Below, one piece after another: positions 33,986 to 45,369 of a DNA stretch of 64,000 nt (within the stretch, counting starts at the first letter, position 1; each line of letters starts with the position of its first letter). The translations under genes were made by a program, and so were the position numbers. The DNA is taken from assembly GCA_963681505.1 (NCBI GenBank), contig OY811981.1, forward strand, positions 6,218,807-6,282,806, in the 5' to 3' direction. Below the pieces are notes generated by a model. It saw nothing but the letters and a program-made list of their open reading frames with translations, was not told the DNA's origin and searched no databases. Source of the DNA: Eunapius fragilis (taxonomy: Eukaryota; Porifera; Demospongiae; Spongillida; Spongillidae).

Positions 33986-34336
33986 CACAGGAAAAAGTTT
34001 CAAAATCCCAGCCTTGGGTTATTAAAAGCCATCCTGGAATTGAGCGTCTAGCATGGGAATATCGCAAAAACCATCCTGGAATTTGGCGTCCAGGGTGGGT
34101 AAAGCTTAAAAACCATACTGGGTTTGTCGAACAAAAACCATGTTGAAGGAATGAATAAAAACTCAACACGGTTTTTGTTCGACAAACCCAGCATGGTTTT
34201 TAAGCTATACCCACCCTGGACGCCAAATCCCAGGATGGTTTTGCGATAATCCCATGCTAGTCGCTCAATCCCAGGATGACTTTTTGTTAAAAAAAAAAAC
34301 CCAAGGCTGCATGGGATTTTAAAACTTTTCCCTGTG
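33986..34336. mobile_element. 351-base hairpin MITE inserted in the foldback element
   Basis: Ends CACAGGAAAAAGTTT and AAACTTTTCCCTGTG, flanked by TCC at 33983-33985 and 34337-34339. The other arm of the foldback (near 37312-37324) keeps the empty site with one TCC, which proves the boundaries. Arms of about 160 bases contain three spaced AACCATCCTGGAATT-like motifs. The 3-base duplication and CAC...GTG ends would suit a CACTA-like element; that assignment is tentative. Confidence 0.88.
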
Positions 34337-34654
34337 TCCATCAGTTGCGTAAACGAGTTGAGAGTTTAAGGTGGCGCTTGGCTACATGAAAACGTCGAAT
34401 TGATCGAGCCTGCGTGATCCAATGGCTAAGATAACGTGCGTAAGCTCAAACCCTTTTGCAATCACGTATTGCAGTTGAGCTTGTAGTATGGTTGTTCATT
34501 TCTACGAGGGTGATTCGTTTTTTTTTTTTTTTTTTTCTCGGACACAGGCCACACGTGCTGTCGCTCTTGTATTTGTGACTGAGATATAAACGCTACACGA
34601 CATCCTACTTAAACTCGCGATCGACCGGTGCAGCGTTTGTGTTTACTGCAACTG

Positions 34655-34929
34655 CAGGGGCGGATACAGAACTTTCCAAAAGGGGGGGTTGAGACCCACG
34701 ATACGAAAAGCAGGGTGTGGGGTGTGTGTGTGTGTGGGGGGGGGGTGTGTGCTGTCCGTTTCAGGCCCGATACGAGATCGAAAACGTGGAGGGGGGGAGG
34801 GGGGGTGCTGTCCGCTTCAGTCCCGATACAAAAAGCGGGGGGGGCTGCTTAGAAGAAGAGGGGGAGGTACTTTATATGAAAGGGGGGTTTGCAACTCCCA
34901 ACCCAACCCCCCCCCTGTATCCACCCCTG
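34655..34929. mobile_element. hAT-like MITE inserted in the foldback element
   Basis: CAGGGGCGGATACAG at the left and CTGTATCCACCCCTG at the right. TGCAA occurs on both sides (34647-34651 and 34930-34934) where the other arm has a single CTGCAATG. The interior is a tandem unit (GGTGCTGTCCGYTTCAG, CCGATACRARAA, G run) like that of 25995-26456 in the opposite orientation. Confidence 0.85.
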
Positions 34930-35401
34930 TGCAAGGTATACATGAAGACAATTTGGAATGGTACGTTACCCTAGTAGTTTACACCCATATGCCAGTTTAA
35001 AATCCGGTATTATGGAGACTGAGCAGCAAAGCGATGACCAATCAGTTTACACCACTGATGGCATAACATACACTATGCCAGTATTAATTGTGCTGTTGAC
35101 AATACTCAGACCCCCAAAATTTATGCCTTCAACACATTGGAAATCTTGTACACACAATTGTCTGTATGATGTGTACATTGACTACGTAGTCCCTCACTAC
35201 AAGTCGCACACAAAATAACTGTGAGCACACATTCCCACACAAAAATATCGCAGTTCTGGGGTAAGCAGTATGCAGTGTGTCCCTTCATATGGCTTGCTTG
35301 CATTCAGACTTCATACCACTCGGGTATACTTGCTCCTATTAGATGCACTTGTATGTGTTGGGTCCTCCTGTTCAGTCAAAGAACTTGTGTATGCATGTGA
35401 C

Positions 35402-35660
35402 ATAGATGTATGGATGTGAGTGTACCTGTATGTGTGGTGTGCATATGTGTGCATGTGTGTATGTGTGTGCATGAGTGTATGCATGTGTATTTGTGTGTGC
35501 AAGTGTGTATGTGTGTGGAGGGGATATTTTCTGCTGGAGGGGGACAGAATCTGCTAGTGTATTGTGTCCTCAGGGGACATGATTTGTAAGCCGGTTATGT
35601 GCAGATTCTACTAGCAGATTTTGCCCAGAGGAACAATTTCAGTTCACAATGTTGTTGCAT
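35402..35660. repeat. TG-rich tract and worn GGGGGACA/CTGCTAG repeats
   Basis: TGTGTGCATGTG-type microsatellite (35430-35520), then AGGGGGACAGAATCTGCTAG and related words matching the arrays at 8062 and 12835. It is private to the left arm of the foldback element, hence a later gain, or a loss from the other arm. Confidence 0.5.
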
Positions 35661-37846
35661 AGCTGATAGAATACAATGAGCCAATAGGTGTAGTGTTCAA
35701 ATTGCATTATGTAGTAGTCCATACAATTGTGGTTTGATACAAAACACCAATCCAACAGCCACTGGTGCTGCCAAACTACTACAGTGCTACTTGTACAGGC
35801 CAAGCTTAACTTGTACTCGTGTGTTTGTCAGTGGTTGATATGGGGATGGGGTAGCATTCTATGGTTGCCTTTGTACATAAATTCATAGTGCATTGTGTGT
35901 TTGAGGTCAGCAATCTGCCCACAGTCAGCCCCCCTTCCCTAAACTGCATCTGCACTGAACATAGATCTTGACCTGGATACTAAAATTCAAAATAATGTGG
36001 CCTGTACAAGTAGCACTGTTGTAAGAGCTCTAGGAAATCAAGTTTGGCTGCACCAGTGGCCAATGGATTGGTGCTTTGTATCAAACTTGGACTACTACAT
36101 AATGCAATTTCAGTAACAGCACTACACACCAATCCCTGTTGGCTCATTGTATTTTTAATTACATGCACACATAAACGAAGCAAACATACACACACATGCA
36201 TGCATGCACATGTACAGTCACATGCATACACAGGTTCTTTGAACGGATGGGAAAAAGGAGGACACTTTATGAAAGAGGGGGACATATTTATTTTGCTTGT
36301 GGATATTTTGTCTGGGGATGGGATCTGCTATGATACCAGTATGAGCATGGCATGTGACTTAGAATTGGATGTCTCCCAGCAACAGTTGAAGTTTTTGAGA
36401 CTGGATCCTTAACTCTTTACAGGGATTGAACAGGCTAAGGCTTTGTGGTCTGTCTAGTGTCCTGCATGTGAATGTAAGCGATGTGCTTTACCATGAATGC
36501 GTGCATACCTGTGTGATTCTACTCGTTTAGGTATGCTTAGCTTGTATAGATGTTGTGACCATCTATTAATGTAATGAGCCACAGTTGCAGACACAGGCAA
36601 CACATACAAATGCATCTAATAGGAGCAAGCATACCCCGAGTGGTATGAAGTCTGAATGCAAGCAAGCCATATGAAGGGACACACTGCATACTGCTTACCC
36701 CAGAACTGCGATATTTTTGTGTGGGAGTGTGTGCTCAGTTATTTTGTGTGCGACTTGTAGTGAGGGACTACGTAGTCAATGTACACATCATACAGACAAT
36801 TGTGTGTACAAGATTTCCAATGTGTTGAAGGCATAAATTTTGGGGGTCTGAGTATTGTCAACAGCACAATTAATACTGGCATAGTGTATGTTATGCCATC
36901 AGTGGTGTAAACTGATTGGTCATCACTTTGCTGCTCACAGGCAACAGTCTCCATAATACCGGATTTTAAACTGGCATGGGTGTAAACTACTAGGGTAACG
37001 TACCATTCCAAATCGTCGTCATGTATACATTGCAGTGAACACAAACGCTGCGCTGGTCGAGTTTAAGTAGGATAACGTGTAGCGATTATATCTCAGTCAC
37101 AAATACACGATCGACAGCACGTGTGGCCTGTGTCCGAGGAAAAAAAAAACGAATCACCCTCGTAGAAATGAACAACTATACAAGCTCAACTAAATACGTG
37201 ATTGCAAAAGGGTTTGAGGTTATCTTAGCCTTTGGATCACGTAGGCTCGATCAATTCGACGTTTTCATGTCGCCACGCGCCACCGTAAACTCCCAACTTG
37301 TTTACGCAACTGATGGAGACGCAGACCGGTGTAACCAAGTGATACTCACGTGACAAGCAACTTGCAAAATGTCAGGTCCACCTCCGGATGGCCTGGGCTA
37401 TCGATTCGAAGGAGGGTGGGGCACTTGATGGGCAGTGTCTCGTAGTCACGGGGTTAAAATAGCAATGACGGCACAATGGCGGAGCAATCGGAAGACAAAT
37501 GAACGACAACTTTCAAACGCCGCGGTTTTGTAACCGCTCATCACATCTCAAACGAAAAGGCGGAAAAAATAGCGGGTGCAGTGATGTAAATGTACTGCAA
37601 ATTTGAACGCGAAATGGCATTCTTTCATCGAGATCCATTGAAATCTAACTGTTCTGGTTGTTTAATCATGAGGACCCCCCAGGGAGTAAATAAAAAATAT
37701 TCGACAACAAAATGCAGTAGTAAAATGGTCCAGTAATATATGTAGCAAGTTTGAAGGACAGAGCTTTATAGGTCGCAACGATACTGCAAACTGAATTGAA
37801 GAAATGTTAAAAATCACATAAGCCCAGTTTTCTCTTGCACTGCCCC

Positions 37847-38830
37847 AAATTCTACCTTACCATTTGATTGGCAATAGTATGGAGAGGAAAAAGTGTGAAC
37901 AAAGTCCCATGACCTTGAGAATGCTTGGAATTCCTGTGACATGAACTGAAGACCACCATCTGTGTGGGAACGCCATGCCTAGCAAAGTGTTGCTTAATGG
38001 CATTACAGGCTCCGCTAATTATTCAAAATTGCGTCGTATACAAAACAAAGAGTTTTATATTTGCCCTTTAAGAATAAAAGTAGTAGTAGTCATTTTAAAA
38101 CGTTATATCCTAACAATTCCTTAATACTTTCTACTGGATGGAGTGTTTTCAAAAATGTATTCTAGTCTTCGAAGTGGGTGGAATCGACACAACACATGCA
38201 AAGAGGAAAAGGTGGAGTAGAAGAAAGCAGTATTCAAAGGTGCCATTTTGTGATGTAACCACACACATTCAGTTCATTGTTTGCTCGACGATAGTAGTAT
38301 AAAACAAGCAGGACCATAGTCAGTTACTTACCTCTGAACTCTAGCACTAGTCTCGGGAAGGTCTCCTCCGCCTTTTGTATTTTTTATCACATAAGAGGGT
38401 CACCACACCCAATAACAACTTGTTAACTAACCAAGCAACTGGAATATATCTTTACAGTTTTATTGTTTGTTCAATACACTTTGTACTGATGTAAGCTTCA
38501 AGTGTAGAGAGTTATAGCTATGAACGAAAAATGAGGTTGGAAAGTAGGAAAATTATGCATAAAAATGATTAAAATAATTGGTGGTTGTGCTACCTGCCCT
38601 AAAGTGTCCTTATAAACAATATCACCTTGCACCATCATTGTAACTCAAAAGTTCCAGTACGACTGAATCATAACGGGCCAGTGCCTTGCGCATGCTTGCT
38701 GTACAATCTTGCATAATGACTTCAGCCAAACATTGCTGTTCTCGTCACAGGCAGATGCTTGCTTCACTTCTTCTATCTGTATGTCTGATCTAGTAGTGGT
38801 ACCGAAGTCATTACACAGTGATTTCCTTGC
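37847..38830 (-). pseudogene. Gypsy integrase, N-terminal and core part
   Basis: On the minus strand, 38830-38590 gives an N-terminal stretch (ARHWPVMIQSYWNF, QGDIVYKDTLG) like the region before the integrase zinc finger. Then 38010-37850 gives AIKQHFARHGVPTQ and HTIANQMV (core, around the second Asp and toward the Glu). The middle (37990-38590) is worn and no intact H2C2 is visible. The reading resumes at 33457 beyond the foldback insertion. Confidence 0.7.
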
Positions 38831-39950
38831 TATTCCCTAGTACACGTTCTGCTATTTCCCAACTTTGGTTTTCCCAGTTTTACATATGACATAAAAATTG
38901 CATGACCTGCCATGTCTAAACCTCAGTTCCCCTGTAAGTGGCACCTTCGCTAGTCTATCTTCTCTGCTAACACTGCTTCTTCTGATGCAGTCTACTCTTA
39001 ACACTAAGTACAACAGGGTATCCGTACCAGATGAGGGCTCCTATCCGTTACACTGCATACTCTTGCAAAATAGTCAAGGATTTGATATTAAGCAGATCTT
39101 ATCCCGTACATAGAGCGCTGTCTTGGTTTGACCACATATGGAACATCCTGCTTGACTTGGCCATAGCTTCCCAGGTTTATTTGGTTTCGGTCTCGTATCT
39201 TTCCAGTTTTGTTTTCTATCACGTTTTGACATGTGTGTCATTTTTATTATATGCTAACACCTGAAGTCATTTTTTTTAGATTCTCTCACATCCTCTCTTC
39301 AACATAAGTGTCAAGTTTTGCTGAAATTGTACATTGAACTGAACATTGCTTTGCTAAGTAGCATTGCCATATGGTGCGCTAAGTTAACGGACTTGAAACC
39401 TTGGCAATACTAATGAAATCAGTTCATTATAACACCTACTCAGCAAAAACATTTTTAAAGATTGTTCAGTTGAACACAGTCACAATGGAAACTCATAGGT
39501 TTAAACATCTTTTGATAGCTAAATACACTCCAGTCATCCACTTCTGTAAATGGGTGATCACACACTAATCGCAACAACAGATACACCCAGAAGTATAAGT
39601 CATATCATTAATGTTGCGTACAATGGAATGCAATTTTTAATGTTTTTGGAGTAGTCTATGGTATCATTGGAATCATATAGTGAACCAACAGATAAGGTGA
39701 CACTTTTCAACATTTATTTCCCCAGTTTCGTATGGAATGGATGCATACCAAACTCAAAATGACACACCTGTGTCAAGAGGTGATCTATGATATATTGGAA
39801 TAACTCTTCCAAACACCAAAGATTTCTATGGCTGTTCCTTCATGTCCTTATGGAATCTGGACTGCTCTTGTGCTATGAAGTCACCTAAACACAATGCCCC
39901 AAAACATGATGCAATTATATTCTAACATTTCCACAATGGCTAGCCTCTAA
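38830..39950. other. No gene supported
   Basis: Probably more of the same decayed retroelement on the minus strand at 38880-39200 (a possible zinc-knuckle-like CSICGQ fragment), then AT-rich unique sequence. I cannot support any product. Confidence 0.35.
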
Positions 39951-39954
39951 TAAT

Positions 39955-40020
39955 CAGGGGCAGATCCAGGAATTCCAGAAGGGGGGGGGGGGGGGGGGGG
40001 GGGGGGGGGTATGGGGGCAC
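39955..40020. mobile_element. hAT-like MITE end with about 29-base poly-G
   Basis: CAGGGGCAGATCCAGGAATT is followed by the longest G run of the window (about 39980-40008). The matching right end was not found, so this is a truncated copy. Confidence 0.6.
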
Positions 40021-40305
40021 AGTCCCAGCCGCTTTATTTTGTTTTCCATTTATTTGCCATGAAAATTAAAGCACTTTTCACAATGATAACGTTCCTAAAC
40101 AACTTAGTATTGATGGCATCAAGTATAACCTTTGGGCTAGCTACTCTGAAAAGGGTTAATTTTAAAAAAAGCATGCGTGGGTACGACGAGAAAACTCATC
40201 AACCACCGCATCTGGATTCAATTTCACATCTCTATGAATCAGCATCTGCCAAACCATTTAATCTGTCATTACCCATAGTGCTTCGAAGTGATGTCTTCAG
40301 CACTT

Positions 40306-40462
40306 TTCACAGCAAAAATAAGGCGCAAATCATATTTTGATTTCACAAGTGATCTGTTTTTTCATATCTGTACCAAAATGATAACAGTTTTCGTACAGAT
40401 ATGAAAAACTGATCACTTGTGGAATCAAAATATGATTTGCGTCTTTTTTATTTGCTGTGATT
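40306..40462. mobile_element. Hairpin MITE, family B, copy 5
   Basis: CACAGCAAAAATAAGGCGCAA at the left and TTGCGTCTTTTTTATTTGCTGTG at the right. Inside, AATCATATTTTGATTTCACA, AGTGATC and ATATCTGTAC pair with their complements. It is the best-preserved family B copy. Confidence 0.8.
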
Positions 40463-40479
40463 TTACCAACACTAATTGA

Positions 40480-40905
40480 CCTTTCACACTCACAACTACT
40501 GAGTTACTGACAGAGTAGTCGGTATGACAAGGATTACATAAATGTTAGGAAAGTATTCCTCGTCAACAAAACTTAGAGCCTTTGTAGGCATATCAAGCTG
40601 TATTGCTTTGACAGTTTCACTTTTCCGTTTTCATTCGCCATAAATCCAGCTCAGTATATGTGTAACGTAAACACCACTGACGTAATGTGGACTAACGGAG
40701 GTGACAATGTATTCTATAGTATGCACTGGGCTTCCGTGAATAGTGTGGCTCATGGAGCATCGGCACTATGGGGCGTGCGATGTACCTTGCCCTCACCAAC
40801 AGCCTGTGTTATTGTGCCTTTGTCTTGCATGTGTATATAACATGTCGTATGTATGAGTTCAGTTCAATTGTATTACGTGTAAGTTGGAGTGTTGTAATCG
40901 GAACG
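40480..40905. other. No recognised gene
   Basis: Short frames only. Confidence 0.35.
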
Positions 40906-40910
40906 CGGCG

Positions 40911-41270
40911 TTACATATGTAATGCTTTAGCTTGTGGAAGGTCATCCATATATAACTGTAAAACCTCTTTGAAATGACTTGGATTATAAGCTGAACAGAA
41001 TTCAGAAGGTAGAATTTGTGCTAACTCTCCAACAATGCCTGCTGCTGCTTCTGTAAAACGATTGTCAAGCTCAGTAATTAAATGGTCCTGCATTGGAATA
41101 GTTAATGTTCGTCTAATACTGGCTAGCATTAACTGCAGGTGTATTTGACCAATGGAGTTGGTGTCTTGCTCTTCATACTGCTGTGGTTCTTGCTGCTCAG
41201 TAATTAACGCAACTCCATTGTGTGCACCGGAAACCTCCCCGTGACCAACAGCTGATCGAACGTTTAACAT
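40911..41270 (-). pseudogene. hAT-type transposase fragment
   Basis: A 119-residue minus-strand frame contains LASIRRTLTIPMQDHLITEL, DNRF and a run of hydrophobic helices ending YMDDLPQAKAL. The R-(S/T)-(I/V)-x-(I/V)-P-x-x-D-x-L-I-x-x-L-x-x-R-F pattern is typical of the helical domain of hAT-like (DUF4371/ZMYM-related) transposases. Neither BED finger nor RNase H-like residues nor the dimerisation tail are present. Upstream frame continuity is lost. Confidence 0.55.
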
Positions 41271-41289
41271 TATTTGCTTAGCAGACAGA

Positions 41290-42560
41290 AATTTAGTTTA
41301 CTTAGATCTACCTGTTTCCTGAGAAAAAGGATCTGAGATCCATTGAATTGACGCGCTTACATCCTATAGAACAGCTAGCTCAGCCCTTTCATTCGCGGTA
41401 AGATAACTGATTTAATTAATCACGCATGCAATTAATTATTCATTATTTGGGGCCAAGGGGGGATCGTTAGACCCCAAAGAGCCCCCCACCCCCCACCCCC
41501 AACTAATAGGTAACCTTTTGTATTTAATAATGTCTCATGATCATCTACCCATATGAGTCACACATGCAGAAACTTGTAGCATGGAATATCCAACAACTCA
41601 CATTGCAATAGTTTCGTGATAGACATTTGGTTTCACGTGAACTCTGCCATTCATCACAGCTTAACGATAAGATTAAACTGGACCCTACTTACTGCATGGC
41701 ATTGGAATGTGGCTTATCTTTTATCGATACAAGTTACACTTGTTTGGAATGGATATTTTAGTTAGGCCTCTTTCACGGACTAAGACCATATAAGTTTCGT
41801 CTTTGTTGTATTTACATATGATAGAAGACAGGGCTGAGACTACCAGCACTTTATTTGAAGTAGCTCTTGTTCACATATTTTTTCCCAGAAATCCGCTAAA
41901 CCACCCTTTGATACAATACATTCAAGGGATTTCATTTTTCTTTGGACGTTACAAGACATTTTCTTTTGCGTTACATTAATGCTTTGAATAAGGCAGATAA
42001 AAAGAATAAAAATCCCTCAATGCCATGCCACGGGTACACTTAGTAAATTGCATTCTTTGTTTTTCTGGCCTCAGAGAGGGGCACGTACTCAGGTGATGCC
42101 ATGTCCACTTTGTTAACTATGTTCTATAGTGCTAGATGGACATGAACAGTACTGCCAGGGAGAACATAGGAACCAAATGCATCTTAACTGTCAGATTTTA
42201 ATCCCAGGAAACACATGGTAATACATGCTAAGGTATTTTCTGCCATGATCCTGAGTGGATCTTAGGCCTTGTTTGGTAGGGGAAAGTGGATTTATAGTTC
42301 ATAACTTCACATTTCACCCTGCCTCTGTGGTGAATTTAGTCCGCCTTAGGGTTGTTGTTTATAGGTACATGCATGTACAAGAAGTGAATTTGATCTATAT
42401 CACCAATAAATGTTGTACGCTCAATGAAAGCTTAAACATCAACATTTGTAATGTTCCCTTCTAAAGAAAATGTCTAATACACTAAATATACTTCCCTTCT
42501 TAAGATCAGAATCTGTCAGGTGGTCGTCGGTTCCTTGCCAGATAAAGATTTTGAGATGTA
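41290..42560. other. No gene supported
   Basis: AT-rich. A GGGGCCAAGGGGGGATCG / CCCCCCACCCCCC stretch lies at 41450-41500. No coding motif is recognised. Confidence 0.4.
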
Positions 42561-42779
42561 GATGCTTCTGTGGTTACTTGTTGAGGTACTTGCGGTAGGG
42601 TAGGCGGATCCATTGAGGCAATGATGGAACAGTAGGAATTCTTACTTGACCTTCCCTTCAGTTAGATGTGTTGTGATTACTAGATACCACCATCGGTTCA
42701 TTTCCTTCAGACTTTGGAGTTGTGCAACAAGAAGGGAACAGCACCCTGAGTGAGCGCAGTTTCAGACAGAGGGATGGCA

Positions 42780-43090
42780 CCTGCAGTTGTGTCCTTTCCA
42801 GGATTAGTCAGATTAACAGGTGATACGTCTGCCATGCCAGGCAGGTATGGGGAAGGTTAATCCTGTTCAACTGCTTGTGATGATATCACTGGCGGCAACG
42901 ATGATGATGCAAATGTGAGTGGTTTAATGTGGTCAATAACAATACCTCTCCTCACATTTGTACCACATACATGTAAGAGGTTGGGCCAATTCCATCCAGA
43001 GCCGCACCTTCTTTCCATGTCTTATTCCTGGAATCTTAAGCTAGAACCTGTTCTCCAACCATACTCTTACTAAATCTGGATGGTCTTTTT
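42780..43090 (-). pseudogene. Gypsy integrase C-terminal tail fragment
   Basis: The minus strand reads VGEQVLA, then WKEGAALDGIGPTSYMYVVQ, then after a frameshift NVRRGIVIDHIKPLTF. The GP-SY motif followed by VRR-IDH(I) is the usual end of a gypsy integrase (GPY/F module). The rest of the element is not seen here. Confidence 0.55.
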
Positions 43091-43570
43091 TCTGCTGAGC
43101 CTGGAGATCAATACACTGGGTCGCAACAAATCCATTAAAGATTTTTAATCTACAACCAAAAACAATGTACTTGGGGCCCTCATTGATGGTATATTAATTT
43201 GCTCTGATAGGCTCAGTAATTGTACCCCTGCCCCATGCTGAAACTCATGATTGTGCTTAGCCCATAATGGGGGCAGGCAACAGCACAGCCAGGCATGTAG
43301 CAGCTGTGCTTCATACAACTGGGCCTACAGGGACCGGTGGGTGATACTGGTCACCATTGGGTCGGTCTGTATCCCAAACCAAGACGCTGGTCATGGTTTA
43401 GTGACTGTCCCAGGGTAGAAGCCCGGAGGGTGTTGCCCAAAGTGAAAACTCCCAAATGGTTGTCAATTAGGATATGGTTTCAGGTTTAGAAGAGTAGGGT
43501 ACAAGGCATGGATACATACAACTGGTATAACTGTTACTATGTGGCCATCATTCTGGTATTGGATGGGTAG

Positions 43571-45360
43571 GTCAGTGGATGATGGGTGTAAGTCTGGTAT
43601 GCATTGCTTCTCCATCTTCCAAGCTTCTGGATGGTGTCAGTGGGAAGGTCTGCTCTGGCGGCTGCAGTGGCTGCACCAACCCGTAAACTGTAAGTGCTGT
43701 ATTTGGCTGGATCATTAACCGCATTGCTCCATCAGGGATAGGAAGGTGGAGTTGAAGCCCTTGGGTGTGAGTGGGCTCCTTCAGAAGGCTTCCATTGCTG
43801 CCACTGGACACATGTGCCTGCCCTCAGTGCACCCAATGCAAGATCGTGATGACTTGATGAAGTGCATGCCCTCTCCTAACCTGCTGATGTGTTGCCTAGT
43901 GAGGGGGAACCTAGGGTCAAATCTCCGGTCCCTGAGGGTAAATTCCCTGACCCTCAAGGAACCAAAGAACCCAAGGGTAAGGGCTGCCCTGAGCATCAGA
44001 TGGTCGTGTTTTTTTCTGGGAGGTTGACTCCAACCTCTGTAGCATGTGACCCAGCATCACCAGAGTCAGGGGCAGTTGTGTGGGCCTGAGGTGGATGGGC
44101 CAATGGAGGCGTTGAACACCCCGGATGGCAAGTCTCAGCATTGGATTCCTTGAAACAGGGCTCTTGTACCCGAGGGAGTGGTGAAGGAATGATGCTGGGC
44201 AAGATTGAAGAACAGGGGTAAATAATTTCATGAAAAGGCATCAGCAATGCTGTTATGTTGGCCAGGTAGGTGTGACATGCAGATGATGAAGTTGTGCTGG
44301 GCTGCAACTAGAAACATGGTTCAGAGCAGCTGCAAGAAGTCAGGATGTTTTGCTGACTGTCTTGCCCAAGCTTGAACAATGGGGAGGTTGTCGCAATGGA
44401 AGTGAATGCATAAGCTAGACCAGCGGTGACCACATGTGCTATTAGCAACGATGGCGAACAGTTCCTGCCATTGTATGGAATGGAGTGGAAGGCATTGGTG
44501 TGGCTGCCAGTCACCCCTGAACCAAGCCCTGTTGAAATAGGTGCCAAAGCCTCGGAGCCTGAGGCATTAATGTGGAGTTGCCCCACCATCTAATGTTAGC
44601 TCTTGTCTCAGCATTAAGGCTGACATGATGATGGAACTTTCTGACTGGTGGAGAGGTCAACCAGGCGCAGAGGAAGAGCCTTCCTGCTGGCACCACCTTG
44701 GCTGCAAAGGTGAGCTTTTTAATGAGTGAGAGCAGCTCCCTCTTGTTGGCCTTATGCCTGCATAGCCAGGACCTGGTCAGTCCAATCAGTTCTTCTAGCT
44801 TGTCTGGGGTCAGGCAACGCTGCTTAGCTGATGTGTCCAGGACTATGCCCAGCACGTTTTAGGTTGTGGTGGGTCCCTTCAACTTCTCAAACACTACTGG
44901 GATGCCTTTTTAAAGGTACACACTATCAGAATTCTGGACATTGCCTCCTGACAGGTGTCCTGCATGGCCAAGAAGGCCAACCAGCAGGAAGTTATCCAGG
45001 TAGTGCAGCAGCTGGGCTCCATAGTTGTTGTCCATAATCCAGTTGAGTGCCTCGGCATGTAGTGTAGGCCAAGTGTCCATATAAAACTGTTCTTGCCACC
45101 ATATCCCCAGGTGCACCCAATCTGCGGCTCATACTGGTATCTGTCGGAAGGTAGCTTTGAGGTTGACCTTTGCCATCAATGCATCTTGACCATATTGGGA
45201 GAGCACGGTCACAGCATCATCAACAGGGAGTAGTGAATGGAGAAATTCATCCTTGTTGATGTGGTCATTGACTCTGCGACCAGGGTTGCCGAAGTCCAGC
45301 CTGGAGTCTGGCCTGAGGCCGGCCAGCCTGACTGCCTGGCCTGACAGGACGACCTGTCAG
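43571..45360 (-). pseudogene. DIRS/Ngaro-type retroelement: RT-RNase H end and tyrosine recombinase
   Basis: Minus-strand order: RT palm (45360-44910: DDAVTVLSQYG, ALMAKVNLKATFR, LLHYLDNFLLVG, where YLDD has become YLDN). RT-RH connection (44511-44855: LEELIGLTRSWL, KRELLSLIKKLTFAAKVVPA). Worn spacer. Tyrosine recombinase (44000-43571: LGFFGSLRVREFT, MCPVAAMEAF, TYSLRVGAATAAARA, LGRWRSNAYQTY). The catalytic Tyr (AYQTY) survives, but the HxxR His reads Tyr. It is dead, with several frameshifts. Confidence 0.78.
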
Positions 45361-45369
45361 ACCAATTAT

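Larger units (their letters stand above)
33458..37846. mobile_element. 4.4-kb foldback (palindromic) element
   Basis: The ends GGGGCAGTGCAAGAGAAAAC and its complement are flanked by AAAT at 33454-33457 and 37847-37850, a 4-base target duplication. Sequence from 33458 to about 35801 reappears inverted from 37846 back to about 35998, around a 196-base loop. The arms are about 1.45-1.5 kb once private insertions are removed: 33986-34336, 34655-34929 and about 35402-35660 in the left arm, about 36243-36597 in the right. Both arms contain the same open frame (ITYTMPVLIVLLTILRPPK), read in opposite directions. No transposase is recognised and the superfamily is unknown. It interrupts a gypsy integrase. 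Confidence 0.88.
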
